A stretch of 64,000 nt of DNA. Source: Synaphobranchus kaupii. Taxonomy: Eukaryota > Chordata > Actinopteri > Anguilliformes > Synaphobranchidae. The stretch covers positions 37,324,699 to 37,388,698 of the forward strand of contig CM056377.1 of NCBI GenBank assembly GCA_029718625.1, given 5' to 3'. A program made the position numbers and the translations under genes. This document shows positions 24,360 to 35,783 of the stretch, in pieces. The notes beneath the pieces are model-generated. The model made no database searches and was not told the origin of the DNA. It saw only the letters and a list, made by a program, of their open reading frames with translations. Positions within the stretch are counted from its first letter, which is position 1; every line of letters starts with the position of its first letter.

Positions 24360-24580
24360 TTCCACTTGGCCAAGCGGCGTTGGAGGAACAGCCAGCCGCG
24401 TGGGCCGGGCGCATTCTTTTAAAGCAGACACTCAGATTCCCGGCCCCTCCCCGGCCGCTCTGCGCGCCCCACCCCTCCGTCTCCTCCATTGTCTGCGAGG
24501 CGGGACTTGACGGAAAAAAGATCCAAACCCTCAGCCCGGGAGAGACGCCGCCGCCGATTTTCGACGAGCTCAGACACCGG
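24360..24580. promoter_or_regulatory. CpG-rich block, possible promoter or enhancer
   Basis: Local CpG density is far above the surrounding AT-rich DNA (for example GCCGGGCGCATTC and CCGGCCGCTCTGCGCGCC). GGCGGGACTT is a GC-box-like site. No TATA box or coding start is evident, so a promoter role is inference from composition. Confidence 0.3.
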
Positions 24581-25426
24581 AAAGAACAAAAAAAAAATCA
24601 ATAAAGCATGGCAGCGGCCTGACCCACATAGAAGGGCGCGAGTGGCATTATTTCATTATGTTGAGTTTGTGGGCCGCGCAGCGTCCAGGGAGGCGGCGGT
24701 GTGAGTTCACACAAGTGAGCCCTGCCGCCTGACTTCACTGTCGCTGATTACAAGTGACGCAGAGTTAATAAAAGAGCAAAGCTGACTGTCAGGCCTGATT
24801 AGGCTGTGCGAGAGACGAGACAAAGGAGGGAGCCGCTGGTATTATTCATGGTCATTAACCGGGCCGGGTTCAGGATCTCGGGACCTTACCTGAGCAGCGG
24901 CGCTTGAGATTTGAGAACCTTTCGAGGGCTCGCCCCGGACTCGTCTATTCTCTTCTGTGCTTGCGCGAGTGTGCTTTAACGGTCGCGTGTTCGGTCGAAC
25001 GAAACGAAACGCGCTCAGTCCACATTGAGGTTCTACATGCACTTCCCGGTTGTTTATAGAGCGATGAACAAATCTTCGTGGAGTTCAGTTCAGCAGCCGA
25101 CAGACCTCATTTTACTGTATTCTCAATATTGGCTCCCTGAGGTCATTGTTACCTCTGGTGAGTTTACAGCGCAATATCTGCTATGTCATTGGACAGTGCT
25201 GTTTACCCAACAGCAAGTGGTGGGGGGGACTCATTTTGTATCAGCAGACCCAGCTACTCCACGCAGGTCTGCGCACCTATGATACTCTGTAGTACTTTAA
25301 ACAGGATTTCTGCTGGAAGACTCAGTAGAGCCCAGTAGGCCTACCACCAATAAATATCTTCTTTCTTTTGCTTGGAAATTTTTCTAATTAACTAAACCAC
25401 CTAAACTGGTTTCAGTTTAAGCCTTA

Positions 25427-25603
25427 GGGCCTGATTTACGAAGACCTTTTTAGCTTGTGCAAAACCTTTTAGCGCACGCAAAACTAATAACGCGACCAAT
25501 GATTGGTGCAAAACAAATACCATGACCAATCATTAGTCTTGTTATTGGTTGTGGGTGTGCTAAAAGGTTTTGCACACGCTAAAGGTCTTAGTAAATCAAG
25601 CCT
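25427..25603. mobile_element. Harbinger-like MITE, 177 bp
   Basis: The ends GGGCCTGATTTACGAAGACC and GGTCTTAGTAAATCAAGCC are inverted matches. TTA flanks both sides (25424-25426 and 25604-25606), the usual PIF/Harbinger duplication. The inverted match continues inward through GCAAAACCTTTTAGC and GCTAAAAGGTTTTGC, so the element is almost palindromic. A half copy of the same family lies at 46937. Confidence 0.85.
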
Positions 25604-27563
25604 TTAATGTACTATTTGACTGAAAGGACAAATTCAGTAGAATGACAAAGGGCCTGATAACTGCATTCATAGTAGTTACTGGGTGACTGCTTCCTCTCTG
25701 TGAAACAAGGAAGCATCACTAAACCTGAGCATAAACACTCCCACCCAGGGCAGAACGCAGGCTTTGTCTGGTGGACTGTGCATTGCTGCTGGTCCTCGAC
25801 ACCAGTCTACCCCCCAGGAGAGGGCCGAGATCCAATCAAAGACAGCCTCATCCCGCTAATTATACACCTGGCACTGATGGCTCTCCTTCCACCGCCGAAC
25901 CCTAGAGGGAATTCTCCATCAACGCAGGGTTTGTAATTTTCCAGGAGCGGGCGAGGTTGGGATTTTGATTCATCTCGTGCCAGAATACACCTTTACCCTG
26001 ACACAGTAATCTGCGTCGCCGCCGTTGGAGAGCAGATGGGCGCACCTCCCTTTCACTTCCTCCTCCTTCTACTCACCACCTCGCCTCACCCACAGGAAAA
26101 GGACCTCACGCCAACGATGGAGCCTCGGCCGTCAGTCAATAACATCGTCTGTCACCACAAACAAAGAAATCCAAACTTCTGAAATGAGAAAGGAGCAAGA
26201 AGGAAAAAAAGTGTGGGGGGGGGGGAGCGTTGCTTTTTGATCAATACAGAACCCAGAGTGGTGAAAATGGCGAAAGGGCGGCAAGAAAGGCCATATTGTT
26301 ACGGTGTTTGGAGAAAGTCAATCTCTCACAATCTCTCTCACGCTGTGTCACCTGGTTTCAGTGCATTTCTACTTTTTATGTGTTATTAGTGCTGGGAATA
26401 GAGAGGTTTTTGGAATAGTTTTTTAGTTGCATGCTTAATGAATGCCTGATCAAATTAAAGAAATTGTAAGTGGGCCGCCAGTAAAAAGACCATCAGTTTT
26501 ATTCAACATTATCTAGTGGGAATGGAAAGCACTTTTCCCTATTTAAAGGAACAAGACACAGCGGCAGGATATGCCTGTAAAAAAGCAATCGATAAAACAC
26601 AATGTTATCCGCTATAGTTTAGTTGGGGGCATTTCGGTTTTTGTTTAGGTTACTCTCGTTTACCCTTTTTAGTTCCCATAAACCCTATGAACACTATGGA
26701 CAAGCTTTCAGTTTCATGGCTTCCATTAACTTTCTTATGGTGAAGGCAGTGGCCTGATGTGGTTCGTTAAAAGAGTAGAATTTATTTGATGAAATGACTT
26801 ATAGAAATCAGCTGTATTTACTAAAACACATAATGTAAACCATGTGAGTACGTATTACGGGTGTGTAGTAATTAGAAAAACATGTCACTTGTGGGACAGT
26901 TCCTCATGTCCTCTCTTGGCTCAGGAAATCGTGGTTTTAATTTCACTGGATTCATAAAAAATAGTCCACATTTTTTATTTGTTATTTTTCTAGTGGAATT
27001 GTAGCCAGAATAAAATGTGGAATTCAGAACAAATAAACATGTTAGGCACCCAGAGAGGCAAACCGCTAACTAGCTAGCACTGACCATGTTATGGTATGAA
27101 TCTAATGCTACGCTAGCATTATGGACAGGTCTGGCCCAATGATTGCGTTTTGATTTTGTGGAGGGAATGTGCTGTTGAATGCGTTCCGATTGCAAAACAA
27201 AAAAGAGTTCCGCCAATCAGAATGCTAGGCTGAGAGGGCAGGGCTTCAGTCTGGCTGAGAGAGATTACAAATGAATCTCTGAAGTCTGAACAAGTAGAGT
27301 ACGTGTGCGTTTGTAGGCTTCTGAGAGTGTGTTTGTGTTTGTGTGTGTTCCTGTACCGTAAGGGTGTGTGTGTGTGTGTCATTATTCCCGTGCGTGTTTG
27401 TACACAGAACTGAAATCAGTGTACAGGGATGTGGTGTTTCACTTTATTTTTGCTGAAGGGAAGCAGTATATTTACTTTATATCATAGTATCACCTTTCAA
27501 ACAATAAGTTCTTCATGCAAATGGCATTACTAATGCTTACTACTACCTCTCTCTTTCTCTTAT

Positions 27564-27596
<33 letters not shown>

Positions 27597-28061
27597 GGAT
27601 ACCTCGCCTACGAGTTTCCATTCGCTGCACAGGTAGATCTCCTGACAAGCAGGTGGGGATTAGTAAAACTCATTTATGCCTCTCAGCAATGTTGGATTTC
27701 TTGGATCCTTGACAAGAAGGTTGCCTACTATTTTTTCCACTTAAGATTTTGCATACCTATGATATTATTTCCAAATAAATCAAATGGGGGTGTCATCAGC
27801 TCATGCAGCGTTTTGCAAGTTAAATAAAGCTCCTGGCATCTTGGACATGAAAAAAGACATACTTAGTGAGACATTCGCAGAAAACTGCTCCTTTTTATCT
27901 GAGATGGCCCAAGGATGAAAAGTGGGCTTTGTGGAGAAAAAAAAATCATAGATGACAGTATGGAATATGGAGGTAGCGATAGAGAGAGAGACCAGCTGGT
28001 AGTAGGAGGTTGAAAAATGGAAGGAAATATTAAAATAAATAAAGAGAAATTGCAGTAATTA
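25604..28061. other. Unique non-coding DNA
   Basis: No gene or known repeat. The block 25700-26240 has mixed composition and a G run (26215-26225). A TGTG-rich stretch lies at 27300-27380. Confidence 0.5.
27564..27595. repeat. (CA)n microsatellite, about 32 bp
   Basis: Uninterrupted CA units, seen directly. Confidence 0.96.
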
Positions 28062-28774
28062 CAAACTCCAAAAAAATTGGGATGGTATATAGAATGCACA
28101 TAAAAGCAGAAAGCAGTGATTTGTAAATTCTATGCCAGATATGCAGTAGATATGGATGGACCACTTTAAGGGTTGTTTCTCCTGACTCATTTTCCTATTG
28201 AACTCTATGGAAAAATAAGTCAGGAGAAGCAACCCTTCAAGTCATCCATCCATATCTACTGCATATCTAGCAGCAGAGTGATGGTTTGAGGCTCGTTTGA
28301 TACCTCGGGCCCTTGATGACTTACAGATTTACTTACATTTAGCCAACCATGGGTTCCATACTATTCCCATGTAATTTACAGCGTTATCTAGTCCCACCGC
28401 CCAATTCCCATAGAGATCAATTCAAATGCAGAGAGGTTATAGTATCACTTGTAGGAGTACCTCAAAATAAGATATCAAGAGTCTTATGATATCCTTTTAT
28501 ACCCAGTCATGATAGCATCACCTGATTACCTGTGGAATGTTCCAAACATGTGCTTCTGCCCCTGTCCCAACTTTTTTGGAACGTGTTGCTGGCATCAAAT
28601 TCGGAATTAGCGTATATTTACAAAAATCAATAAAGTTGATAAGGTAAAACATTAAATACATTTTCTTTGTACTGTTTTCAATTAAATATATGTAAAAGAG
28701 AATTTACAAATCACCACTTTGTGCTTTTATGTGCATTTTGCATACTGTCCCAACTTTTTTGGAATTGGGATTTG
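28062..28774. mobile_element. Non-autonomous TA-target DNA transposon with about 80-bp TIRs, 713 bp
   Basis: The left end (28062 onward, with AAAAAAATTGGGATGG and AGAATGCACATAAAAGCAG) matches the right end inverted (GTGCTTTTATGTGCATTTTG, then CCAACTTTTTTGGAATTGGG, to 28774). TA flanks both sides (28060-28061 and 28775-28776). The CCCAACTTTTTTGGAA motif also occurs internally at about 28566, in what would be the end of the lost transposase region. I recognise the end sequence as a common fish repeat. No open transposase frame remains. A hairpin (28137-28268) interrupts it directly after the left TIR. Confidence 0.8.
28137..28268. repeat. Hairpin-forming inverted repeat, 59/60-nt arms, 13-nt loop
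   Basis: The arms 28137-28195 and 28209-28268 are near-perfect complements: AGATATGCAGTAGATATGGA on the left and TCCATATCTACTGCATATCT on the right. Only a few mismatches occur in the middle of the stem. It is probably a foldback MITE inserted in the larger element. Confidence 0.93.
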
Positions 28775-29687
28775 TATATGTGAAAATGGTGGTGAAAATG
28801 CAACATGACAGTATCAGAGCAAAAACCCAATAACTCATGAATTGCTATGTTGGTTTACAGCCAGAAATATGTGTGGCGTATATTCAGTCAGCATTTATAG
28901 GGCATTTTATTTTCAAGAGATTTCGTTATTCTTTCTTATAGCACTTAACACTGAATCTTGTTCAGATTACTAGGGATTCAGTGGAGAGGTGCACAGTAAG
29001 CATCTTCTTCAGAGGGTTTACTGGGAAAATGTTCAAGCGTGTACAATCTTGCAATGAACAAAAACTTACAGCTCCCACAGCTCACAGAATGAAAGTATCG
29101 ACTTGATGGGAGGATTTGTTCTGAATAAACTTATCCCAAAACATTGCTGCAATTTGCACAGAATCCCATTTTTCAAATACGTGAAACCTCATCAAAAAAA
29201 AAGCTGGTGTTGTTTAATGTTTAACTCGCAATTTTTCTGGAATGCTCCGCGCAACTTGTCGACTTGACACGCATTCCGTGATCAGAGCTAATCCAGTATT
29301 TATTAATGGTTATCAGCACAAAGCAAACCGAGTCTTGAGGTGGTGATGTCAATTAATTATTCAGTTATAATTCAAATCTTGAGGTAGGCAGAGCTACCTG
29401 ACTAAGCATGTTCTCTTGGGTAGGCACTTGGAGAAAAAAAAAACCTCCTTTAAGGAAAGCTGTTTGTTAATTGGTTTGAACCCTGGTCAGGCCTGCGTCT
29501 GCATGCAGTACCCTAAAGGTGGGTTGGAAATGAGGGTGTCCTGGGAACGCTGGAGGTAATTAATGCAAGCAGGCAACCTTAGCGGCCAGACAGGAGGTTA
29601 TAAAAGGGGGGTCAGGAGTCGCTGTGCATGTGTGTTCTCGGCTCAGAAATGGCCCGCAGATCTATGCGGGTTACTATTGCACCTACA

Positions 29688-29710
29688 AACACACACACAC
29701 ACACACACAC
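29688..29710. repeat. (AC)n microsatellite, about 23 bp
   Basis: Short uninterrupted AC run, followed by degenerate ACAC-rich DNA. Confidence 0.93.
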
Positions 29711-29934
29711 GCAAGGCACACTGACATACATCCACACTCCTACACGGACACATTATGTCTGTGACATGTGCACATGTACACACGCATACAAACTTTTCCT
29801 TTGTCCAAACAAACACAAACGTACAAAAACGACTGTACAGCGATTTCTCCAACACGTGCTCTGTCATACACGCAGAAGCATGCAAGAGCACCTGCATACT
29901 TGCATACATAATCACGCAAAGAAGCACGTGCACA

Positions 29935-29965
29935 CGCACACACACACACACACACACGCGCGCGC
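29935..29965. repeat. (CA)n followed by (CG)n
   Basis: About 22 bp of CA followed by CGCGCGCG (to 29965). Alternating purine-pyrimidine over the whole tract. Confidence 0.93.
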
Positions 29966-30599
29966 CAACAACCACACACAAACACACAGGAGCGTGCACG
30001 CTCGTCTTGACCCTCCCACTGTGACAAAGGAGGACTGGCTACAGCTGGAACCTGCTGCCAGGATCCAGGGGTGTCCCACAAGCCCTCTGGCTCGGCGACC
30101 GGGCTGATCAGTAGATAAAACTTCCTAGTCAGCAGCGAGAGCGGCGGGCTCGGCAAGCCCCGGCAGCGAGCGGCGGATTCACTGAGTGCCTCTCCACCTG
30201 CCTCTGACACGCCACACACACCCCACACCCCCTCGGGCTCCCGAAAAGGTGCCGTCCCTTCTGGGGAGGGGACACGCCGGCTGCCTGACCCCCGGGCCCC
30301 TCTGTTTCTGGGCCCGCTCCAAGGGAAATGAAAAGGTGTGCTACACTGCACATGGCGTTCACCGGATTATACACACAACAGCAACCTGCTGCAGACTCCG
30401 CCACTGCTATTCCCTCCTAGGCACAAAGAGGCAACAAACCCTCCCTCCCCGCCTGCCTCCCTCCCTCCCTCTTTCTCTCCCTCTCTTCTTTGCTGTGGGA
30501 GGCCCAGACCGTGTCCACCTTGAGGCTGAATGGCAGAAGAGCCAATGAAAATTACTCATTCATTTTATAAGCAGGCTGAGCTGAGTTTCGAGGCTCGCT

Positions 30600-31130
30600 A
30601 GATGCGAACCGGGAGATAACTAAGCGTGCACACCGTTTTTACGGACGTCGACGACGTGGCCGCCGCCCGTCCCCCCTTTTTTCCGAGAGCGCGGGGGGTC
30701 CGGTCGGCTCGGGATGCTGCCCCGGCATGTTTATCGCCGGGCAGATCTGTTTGAATTAGTGTAGCTGGGAGCGAGAACCAGACAAAGAGCCAGCCACACT
30801 CCCAAACCCGGTTTCCTCACTGCCGGCCAATACCTCGAGGTGAAGAAATATTTCCCAAACCCGTCATGCATAACTGACAACTGCCATTTACTGTTAGTTA
30901 CTGCGGCGTAATTGATGTCAGTGTGGCAGGGCTTTAGAACGTTCGACAGCGAGCCCGAACCCACTAGCCGCGTTCAGACTGTGTCTCGGGGCTAGCAATT
31001 AGCCAGTCACTTTCCCATGCTCCTAACCAGACACGTTCAGTCTCCGGCTTCCGCGACAGGCGTTCGCCGTCCGCCGTCCGCCACTGAACTCGGATGCAGT
31101 GGAACTCGGCCACGGTCGCGCTTTCTCAGT
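30600..31130. promoter_or_regulatory. CpG-rich region
   Basis: Dense CpGs, for example ACGGACGTCGACGACGTGGC (30641-30660) and GTTCGCCGTCCGCCGTCCGC (31062-31081). No recognisable core promoter or reading frame. Regulatory function is inferred only from CpG content. Confidence 0.3.
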
Positions 31131-31738
31131 CACCCAATTTCCTTTCCCTCAACGCAGGAAGGAAACCGGCACAATGATATCTATTTTATTTTCCTCAGTG
31201 TTTCGGCCTAAATAACTAGGTCAATATAACCCAGCTGACCATCAACAAGAGGATATGGGCAGATTTTTTAATTATTGTATGTGTTCCTCTAAGTGGAACA
31301 GTTAGGTTTTCTTTCCTTTCGCAGTGTGCCTACCCTTGTAAATTATTCGCAATGAATGACACGCTGCATTCTCAATGACAAGATATTGTCAAGGGATTGG
31401 CGAATCCAGCCTAGCAAACAAATAAAGCACGGCTATTTTTGTTTCTACAAGATCAGATATTTAGGGCAAGGTGTGCGCAGGTTTTTCAGCAGGCCAGTAG
31501 GGAGGGGTGTTTTGTTTTGTCCCCTTTTTTAGAGTTAAAGGGCAAGCTTTTTTTTTTGCTTTTTTTGCACACAGGGGACTCAGTTCTGCTGTGTAGGCCT
31601 CTAATGAACAATGCTAGTGGTTCAGCGCCATAATTGAAGAACATTACAACAAAAGTGTTTGATTATCAGTTCCACTGCCTCCATTTCGGCTCGGCAACCC
31701 TGCTGTTTTGTGGCAATTTCAGATGCTACACCGTTGTA

Positions 31739-31755
31739 TGTGTGTGTGTGTGTGT
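31739..31755. repeat. Short (TG)n tract
   Basis: 17 bp of TG, continuing as degenerate TGTGT/GAGA DNA. Confidence 0.85.
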
Positions 31756-32030
31756 ATGTTTGTGTCTCTGTGAGTGTGTGTGAGAGAGAGATATTTAAGG
31801 ATGATCCCAGGTTTGAGGGATAGAATTAAAAGCAGGGGACCCTGTCAGTGTCAATTCAGAGAGTTCCCCTTTAAGAGTCAATGATTGAATGTTTAGAATT
31901 GTGAATGAAATTTGACCATTCTGATTGGGCAGGATGATGGAGCACCAGCTGTGTACACAAATGATGAATTAGATCTGAACTGTGTGACGGTGCACATATT
32001 CACGTGGTACAAGGTGTAGGTGTATATTTT

Positions 32031-32181
32031 GTGTGTGTGTGTGTGTGTGTGTGCACGCGCGTTTGAAATGTGTGCATGGTGCATATGTGTGTGCGCATTT
32101 GTGTACTATGTAGGTGTGCATAGCCTCTGTGCAAATTAACATAATGTAGGAGTAAGTAGTATGTGTGTGTGTGTGTGTGTG
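32031..32181. repeat. Two (GT)n tracts in TG-rich DNA
   Basis: Pure runs at 32031-32053 and 32162-32181 within a region of imperfect TGTG/TGCA repeats that extends to about 32300. Confidence 0.9.
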
Positions 32182-32639
32182 CATTCCTGCAAAATGCAGA
32201 CGCGCGTAGTACGTCTGAGTGTACGTTTTTGTGTGCATTCATGTAATATGTAGGTGTGAATAGTGCGTGTGCGTGCGTTTCTGTATGTGTGTGTTGGTGT
32301 GTTTTTCCTCTCCTTGTTATTTGGTTGTTTCTGCTCTATTCACTGCTCTGCATTCCCTGGGGGGAAGAGGTTTTGTCCACCAATCAGAGCTGCTGCAGCC
32401 TCACACACGCTCTCAGGTGAGGGGAGAGCAGATGTGTATGCAGATGTGGGGAATTGGGGAATTCGATCATGTCCGTCCTTATAGGGCGTCTGCTCACCTC
32501 TAAATAATAGCAAGGGGCCATCGCTGCTCTTCGCTGAACGGACATCAGGCGGTATGGGAGGTTTCCAGCACCGCGTGCCCTTTGCTTATGGTTGTTATTT
32601 ATCGTTTTGTTGTGCCATTCCTCCCTAGCTTTGGACTGT

Positions 32640-32940
32640 CCGAACGTGTGTCCTGTGCCATGGGTCCAGGAGAGAGCAGCCCGACACATTCTCTCCGTGG
32701 AAGCCCGCAGCGCCATTCGGCGCCCGTTATCAAACCGGTGTTTGCTAGTCGGGCTCACGCGTCTCGCAAACGACCGGTCGACCGGGGTGGGGGGGGGCGC
32801 CGGTGCGCATTGAGACGCCGTTCACCCCGGCCGACTGAAACCCTCCCGTCCCCAGGCGACGGTAGAGCCGGTTGTGACCCTGCGCGGCTGCCGGCCGCTG
32901 TTTCCGCTGGCACGGTCTGCATTTGTTAGCGGACCGTGGG
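32640..32940. promoter_or_regulatory. CpG-island-like block
   Basis: High CpG density, for example GCAGCGCCATTCGGCGCCCG (32707-32726) and ACGACCGGTCGACCGG. A run of G interrupts it at 32791-32798. No TATA element or start codon context stands out. A possible start of a non-coding transcript or an unmethylated regulatory block. Confidence 0.35.
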
Positions 32941-33399
32941 CTCCATACACGCACTGCAACAGTGCTTTAGCAAGATGAGCTTCCCAACAGCCCCGTCTGA
33001 AGACATTATTAATGTTGGCAGCGTCGCTCAGAGTCGTAAGCCCCAGTCCCATTCCGGCTCTGGGATAGCTGCAGGATTTGCTTATAGGCAAATGCTAGCT
33101 ATCGCTGGAAACCCATATCCCGTCTCAGGTGTCACATGAATTTTCATCCGAAACACAGAGGGGTTTTTTATTTAGATTTTCTCCTCTTGCCACCGCAGGA
33201 AACGAGCGAACTACGGCAAAGCTCTCTTCATACCTATCGGTGGCTCCCGTTTGGAGTTATGGCACAAAGCTGGGGCCCACGGATAACTTCAATCGGCAGG
33301 GGCATTTGAGGAATCTTCCCACACTGTCACCTCTGGCCACGCCTGACTGATCCTGCTACTTGCCGCTGCCGCTGTTCCTGCTCTGCCCCCATCGACACT

Positions 33400-33605
33400 A
33401 CCCCCCGCCCGGCCCGACTGCACCGCAAATCCTCCCTAACCTCTGCCTCCCAGCCTGACTACATTGCACGACGCCAAAACCCCCACCCGTCCCCCAGCTG
33501 TCCAGCCCAACTACAGAAACCCCCCCCCCCCGCCCGTCTGTGCCCCGGTGACTGCGTTGCACCACCCACCACCCACCCAGCCCGACTGCATCGCACCCCC
33601 TCCTT
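33400..33605. repeat. Degenerate C-rich minisatellite, about 40-50-bp period
   Basis: A CAGCCYGACTRCATYGCAC-like motif recurs at about 33412, 33452, 33503, 33546 and 33579, separated by C-rich spacers. It includes a 12-C run at 33520-33531. A weaker GCCTGACTGATCCTG match just upstream (33341) may be another unit. Confidence 0.6.
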
Positions 33606-34243
33606 TCCTCTTTCCTCTTTCCTCCTCCCTCCTTCAGTTAGCTGAAACCACACTTTGGTCCTCTGCAAGGCGGCCCACCGCCGGCGTGGTTTAACGTCTT
33701 CATGTCGAGCGAAAAAAGGATATGTGGTGTGCCACCACCTGTGAGGGCCGCCGCGTGCTGCTGTGGTCTTCATCTCTACAGACCACCGCAAACACTTCCA
33801 GGGAGACGTTGTGTATCCCAGTCAGTCACGTGTTTACTCCAGATCTGTCCCGCTTGCACCGTCCTCCCCTACACCGCTCCAATAGATAATAAAGAGAAAA
33901 TGGGGGGGATTTGATTAAAGACATGGGAGCCGGTGCTCGGACTAGCACCGTTACAAACAACATGAACACTCTGAAGTCGACGGCATAATTCTTTTAACTT
34001 GTTCTGCAGAGGATGTACCTTCAACTTAAAGAAAAACAACATCAAAAAAGCACAATGTCCTGGAATAATCAAATTCTATCACACAAGTCCCTAAATCTTT
34101 GTCAAGGGAATGCAATTGTTGTAATACGTTTATTGAAACTTGGGCAAGGTTTAATTTAATCCCACTCGCACTAACCACAGTGGGGAGATGAGAAAAACAC
34201 CCAATCTTTCATCTCACAATCATCCACAAAAATTAGATTTGTT

Positions 34244-34398
34244 CTGTATGTGTGTGTGTGTGTGTGCGCGCGCGCGCGCGCGTGGTGTGTGCAATTGTGT
34301 ATGTGCATGCGTGCGGGTTTATCGGTTTTTGCATGAGCACTTCATGTACTGCGAGTGCATGCGCGCGCGTGCGCGCGTATGTCCGCGTGCGCGCGCAG
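34244..34398. repeat. Alternating purine-pyrimidine tract, (TG)n then (CG)n, Z-DNA candidate
   Basis: TGTGTGTG passes into an uninterrupted CG run at 34266-34282. After about 70 bp a second CG/TG-rich run appears (34357-34398, including GCGCGCGTGCGCGCGTATG). Alternating CG is the sequence class most prone to the left-handed form. Confidence 0.85.
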
Positions 34399-34858
34399 TC
34401 CGCGGTTGTGTAAGCATCGCGGTGTGTTTGTGTGGCACGGTTATACAAACCGTGTGCCACTGAGTGGCTGGCCGCCTCTCAGGCTCGCGGGTTTCCTTAT
34501 TTATTACAGTGTTTGAGTTGCTGACAGCCCGCAAGTCTGGCCTTCTCTGTGGCAGCGCGGGCTGCGCGAAGATTGAAGAGTGGTGTGGGCCGTGCACTTG
34601 CCCCGTCCCCTCAGATCTTATTGGGGTGCTGAGCGTTTTTTTGTGTGGAGTTAATAGAAAAGGGAAGCAAAATAAATTCAGCGGCGTGAACCCGGCGCAG
34701 AGCCCCTTCCGCTCACCGCGCTCCGCGCTATTTCATTCCAGTGTTGCCTGTCAAAGGGCTGGTCGGCGTGTGTACGCAGCGCAGTGCAATCAGACAAAGT
34801 CCTACTGATGACACGGCCAAAGAGGACAGAGCTTGATGAGCGCAGGCACAGTTTTAGA

Positions 34859-34903
34859 GGACGTAGTCGAAGGGGACGTAACCGAAAAGGATGTAGGCGA
34901 ATG
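34859..34903. repeat. 15-bp tandem repeat, three copies
   Basis: GGACGTAGTCGAAGG, GGACGTAACCGAAAA and GGATGTAGGCGAATG follow one another without gaps. The 15-bp period keeps one frame open on both strands, which explains the arginine-rich open frame across it (34784-35149). I see no sign that this frame is translated. Confidence 0.7.
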
Positions 34904-35221
34904 GGGAACCGGCCAAATGATGTTTCACCCGTCCGCCTTGTGCCTGCTGAAGTTCTTCCACCGCAGTCAGCCACTCCACCCCATCTCAGGGGACATGTCA
35001 GTGCAGGGAGGCCACCTCTGTTAGGCAATCAGCCCCAGTCTGTAGACCCACTACATCCTTGTGGCGGGGCTATCCACCACCACCACCCCCCCCCCCAGCT
35101 TCGGTTATTGGCATCTGAGACAAGGCGTCAGTCAGCCGTTCTCCCGTGAGCGCGGGCGTCACGATGGGAGGAGAGCGCTGTTGTGCTGTGCGAGCGCTGC
35201 AGGACAGCTGTGCGTGTTTGC

Positions 35222-35233
35222 GTGTGTGTGGGT

Positions 35234-35294
<61 letters not shown>
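35222..35294. repeat. (TG)n microsatellite, about 73 bp
   Basis: Pure TG apart from a GGGTGGG interruption near the start. Confidence 0.95.
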
Positions 35295-35300
<6 letters not shown>

Positions 35301-35783
35301 GGTGTTTGTAGTGTGTAAGTTTGTGGGCTCACAGACTGACTTTATGCTCCTGACTTCACCTGCCACACAAATGCAAGCCAGTACTATCGATGGGAAAGAA
35401 AACTACTTATACCATATGACGTAGCAGACAAAAATGATAACAACACTACTCAGGAACATATTTATAATAACTTATAGCATAATAAGTTATTATAATAACT
35501 TTTATAATAACTTAAGTACTGTTATTACAATGGATGCAGTGGGTGTGTTTGCTTCTTTGTACTGTTTATAATTTGGTTGGGATTCCAAAACATTTTTTTT
35601 TTATTAATAAAAAAATGTATGCTCATTTGAATACTCATTTCTTCCTGTATATATTCCCTTGTTACTCAAAAGCCACAATCATTTCAACCTCCTCTTTGAA
35701 GTGATCCTTGTTGGTAACAGGTGGAATGTCATTTTAAGAATGCAAATTGTGGCAACTATTTTTAACATGGTGCACTTCCTTAG

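Larger units (their letters stand above)
20646..25426. other. Mostly unique non-coding DNA with GC-rich blocks
   Basis: No complete gene. It contains a possible exon (20915-20981), a (TG)n tract and a CpG-rich block, listed separately. The segment 22800-23560 is repeat-free with TAAT-type cores such as CCAAATTAATTTACAG. Short TATATATA runs occur at about 24140. Confidence 0.5.
28775..35783. other. Mostly unique DNA rich in simple repeats and CpG blocks
   Basis: No gene recognised. The segment 29220-29640 is repeat-free with TAAT-type cores (GTCAATTAATTATTCAG) and could be regulatory. Farther right there are (CA)n, (TG)n and (CG)n tracts, two CpG-rich blocks and a C-rich minisatellite, listed separately. 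A CCCT-rich tract lies at 30438-30487. Confidence 0.5.

Noticed and set aside
29740..30351. 203-codon minus-strand frame
   Set aside because: Half of it is (CA)n-derived (VCVCVC); no domain and no conserved start.
32384..32929. Several frames of 115-124 codons in the CpG-rich block
   Set aside because: GC-rich DNA has few stops; no motif or domain recognised.
34784..35149. 121-codon arginine/proline-rich frame as a gene
   Set aside because: Residue bias follows the 15-bp repeat and C-rich DNA; kept only as a low-interest finding.
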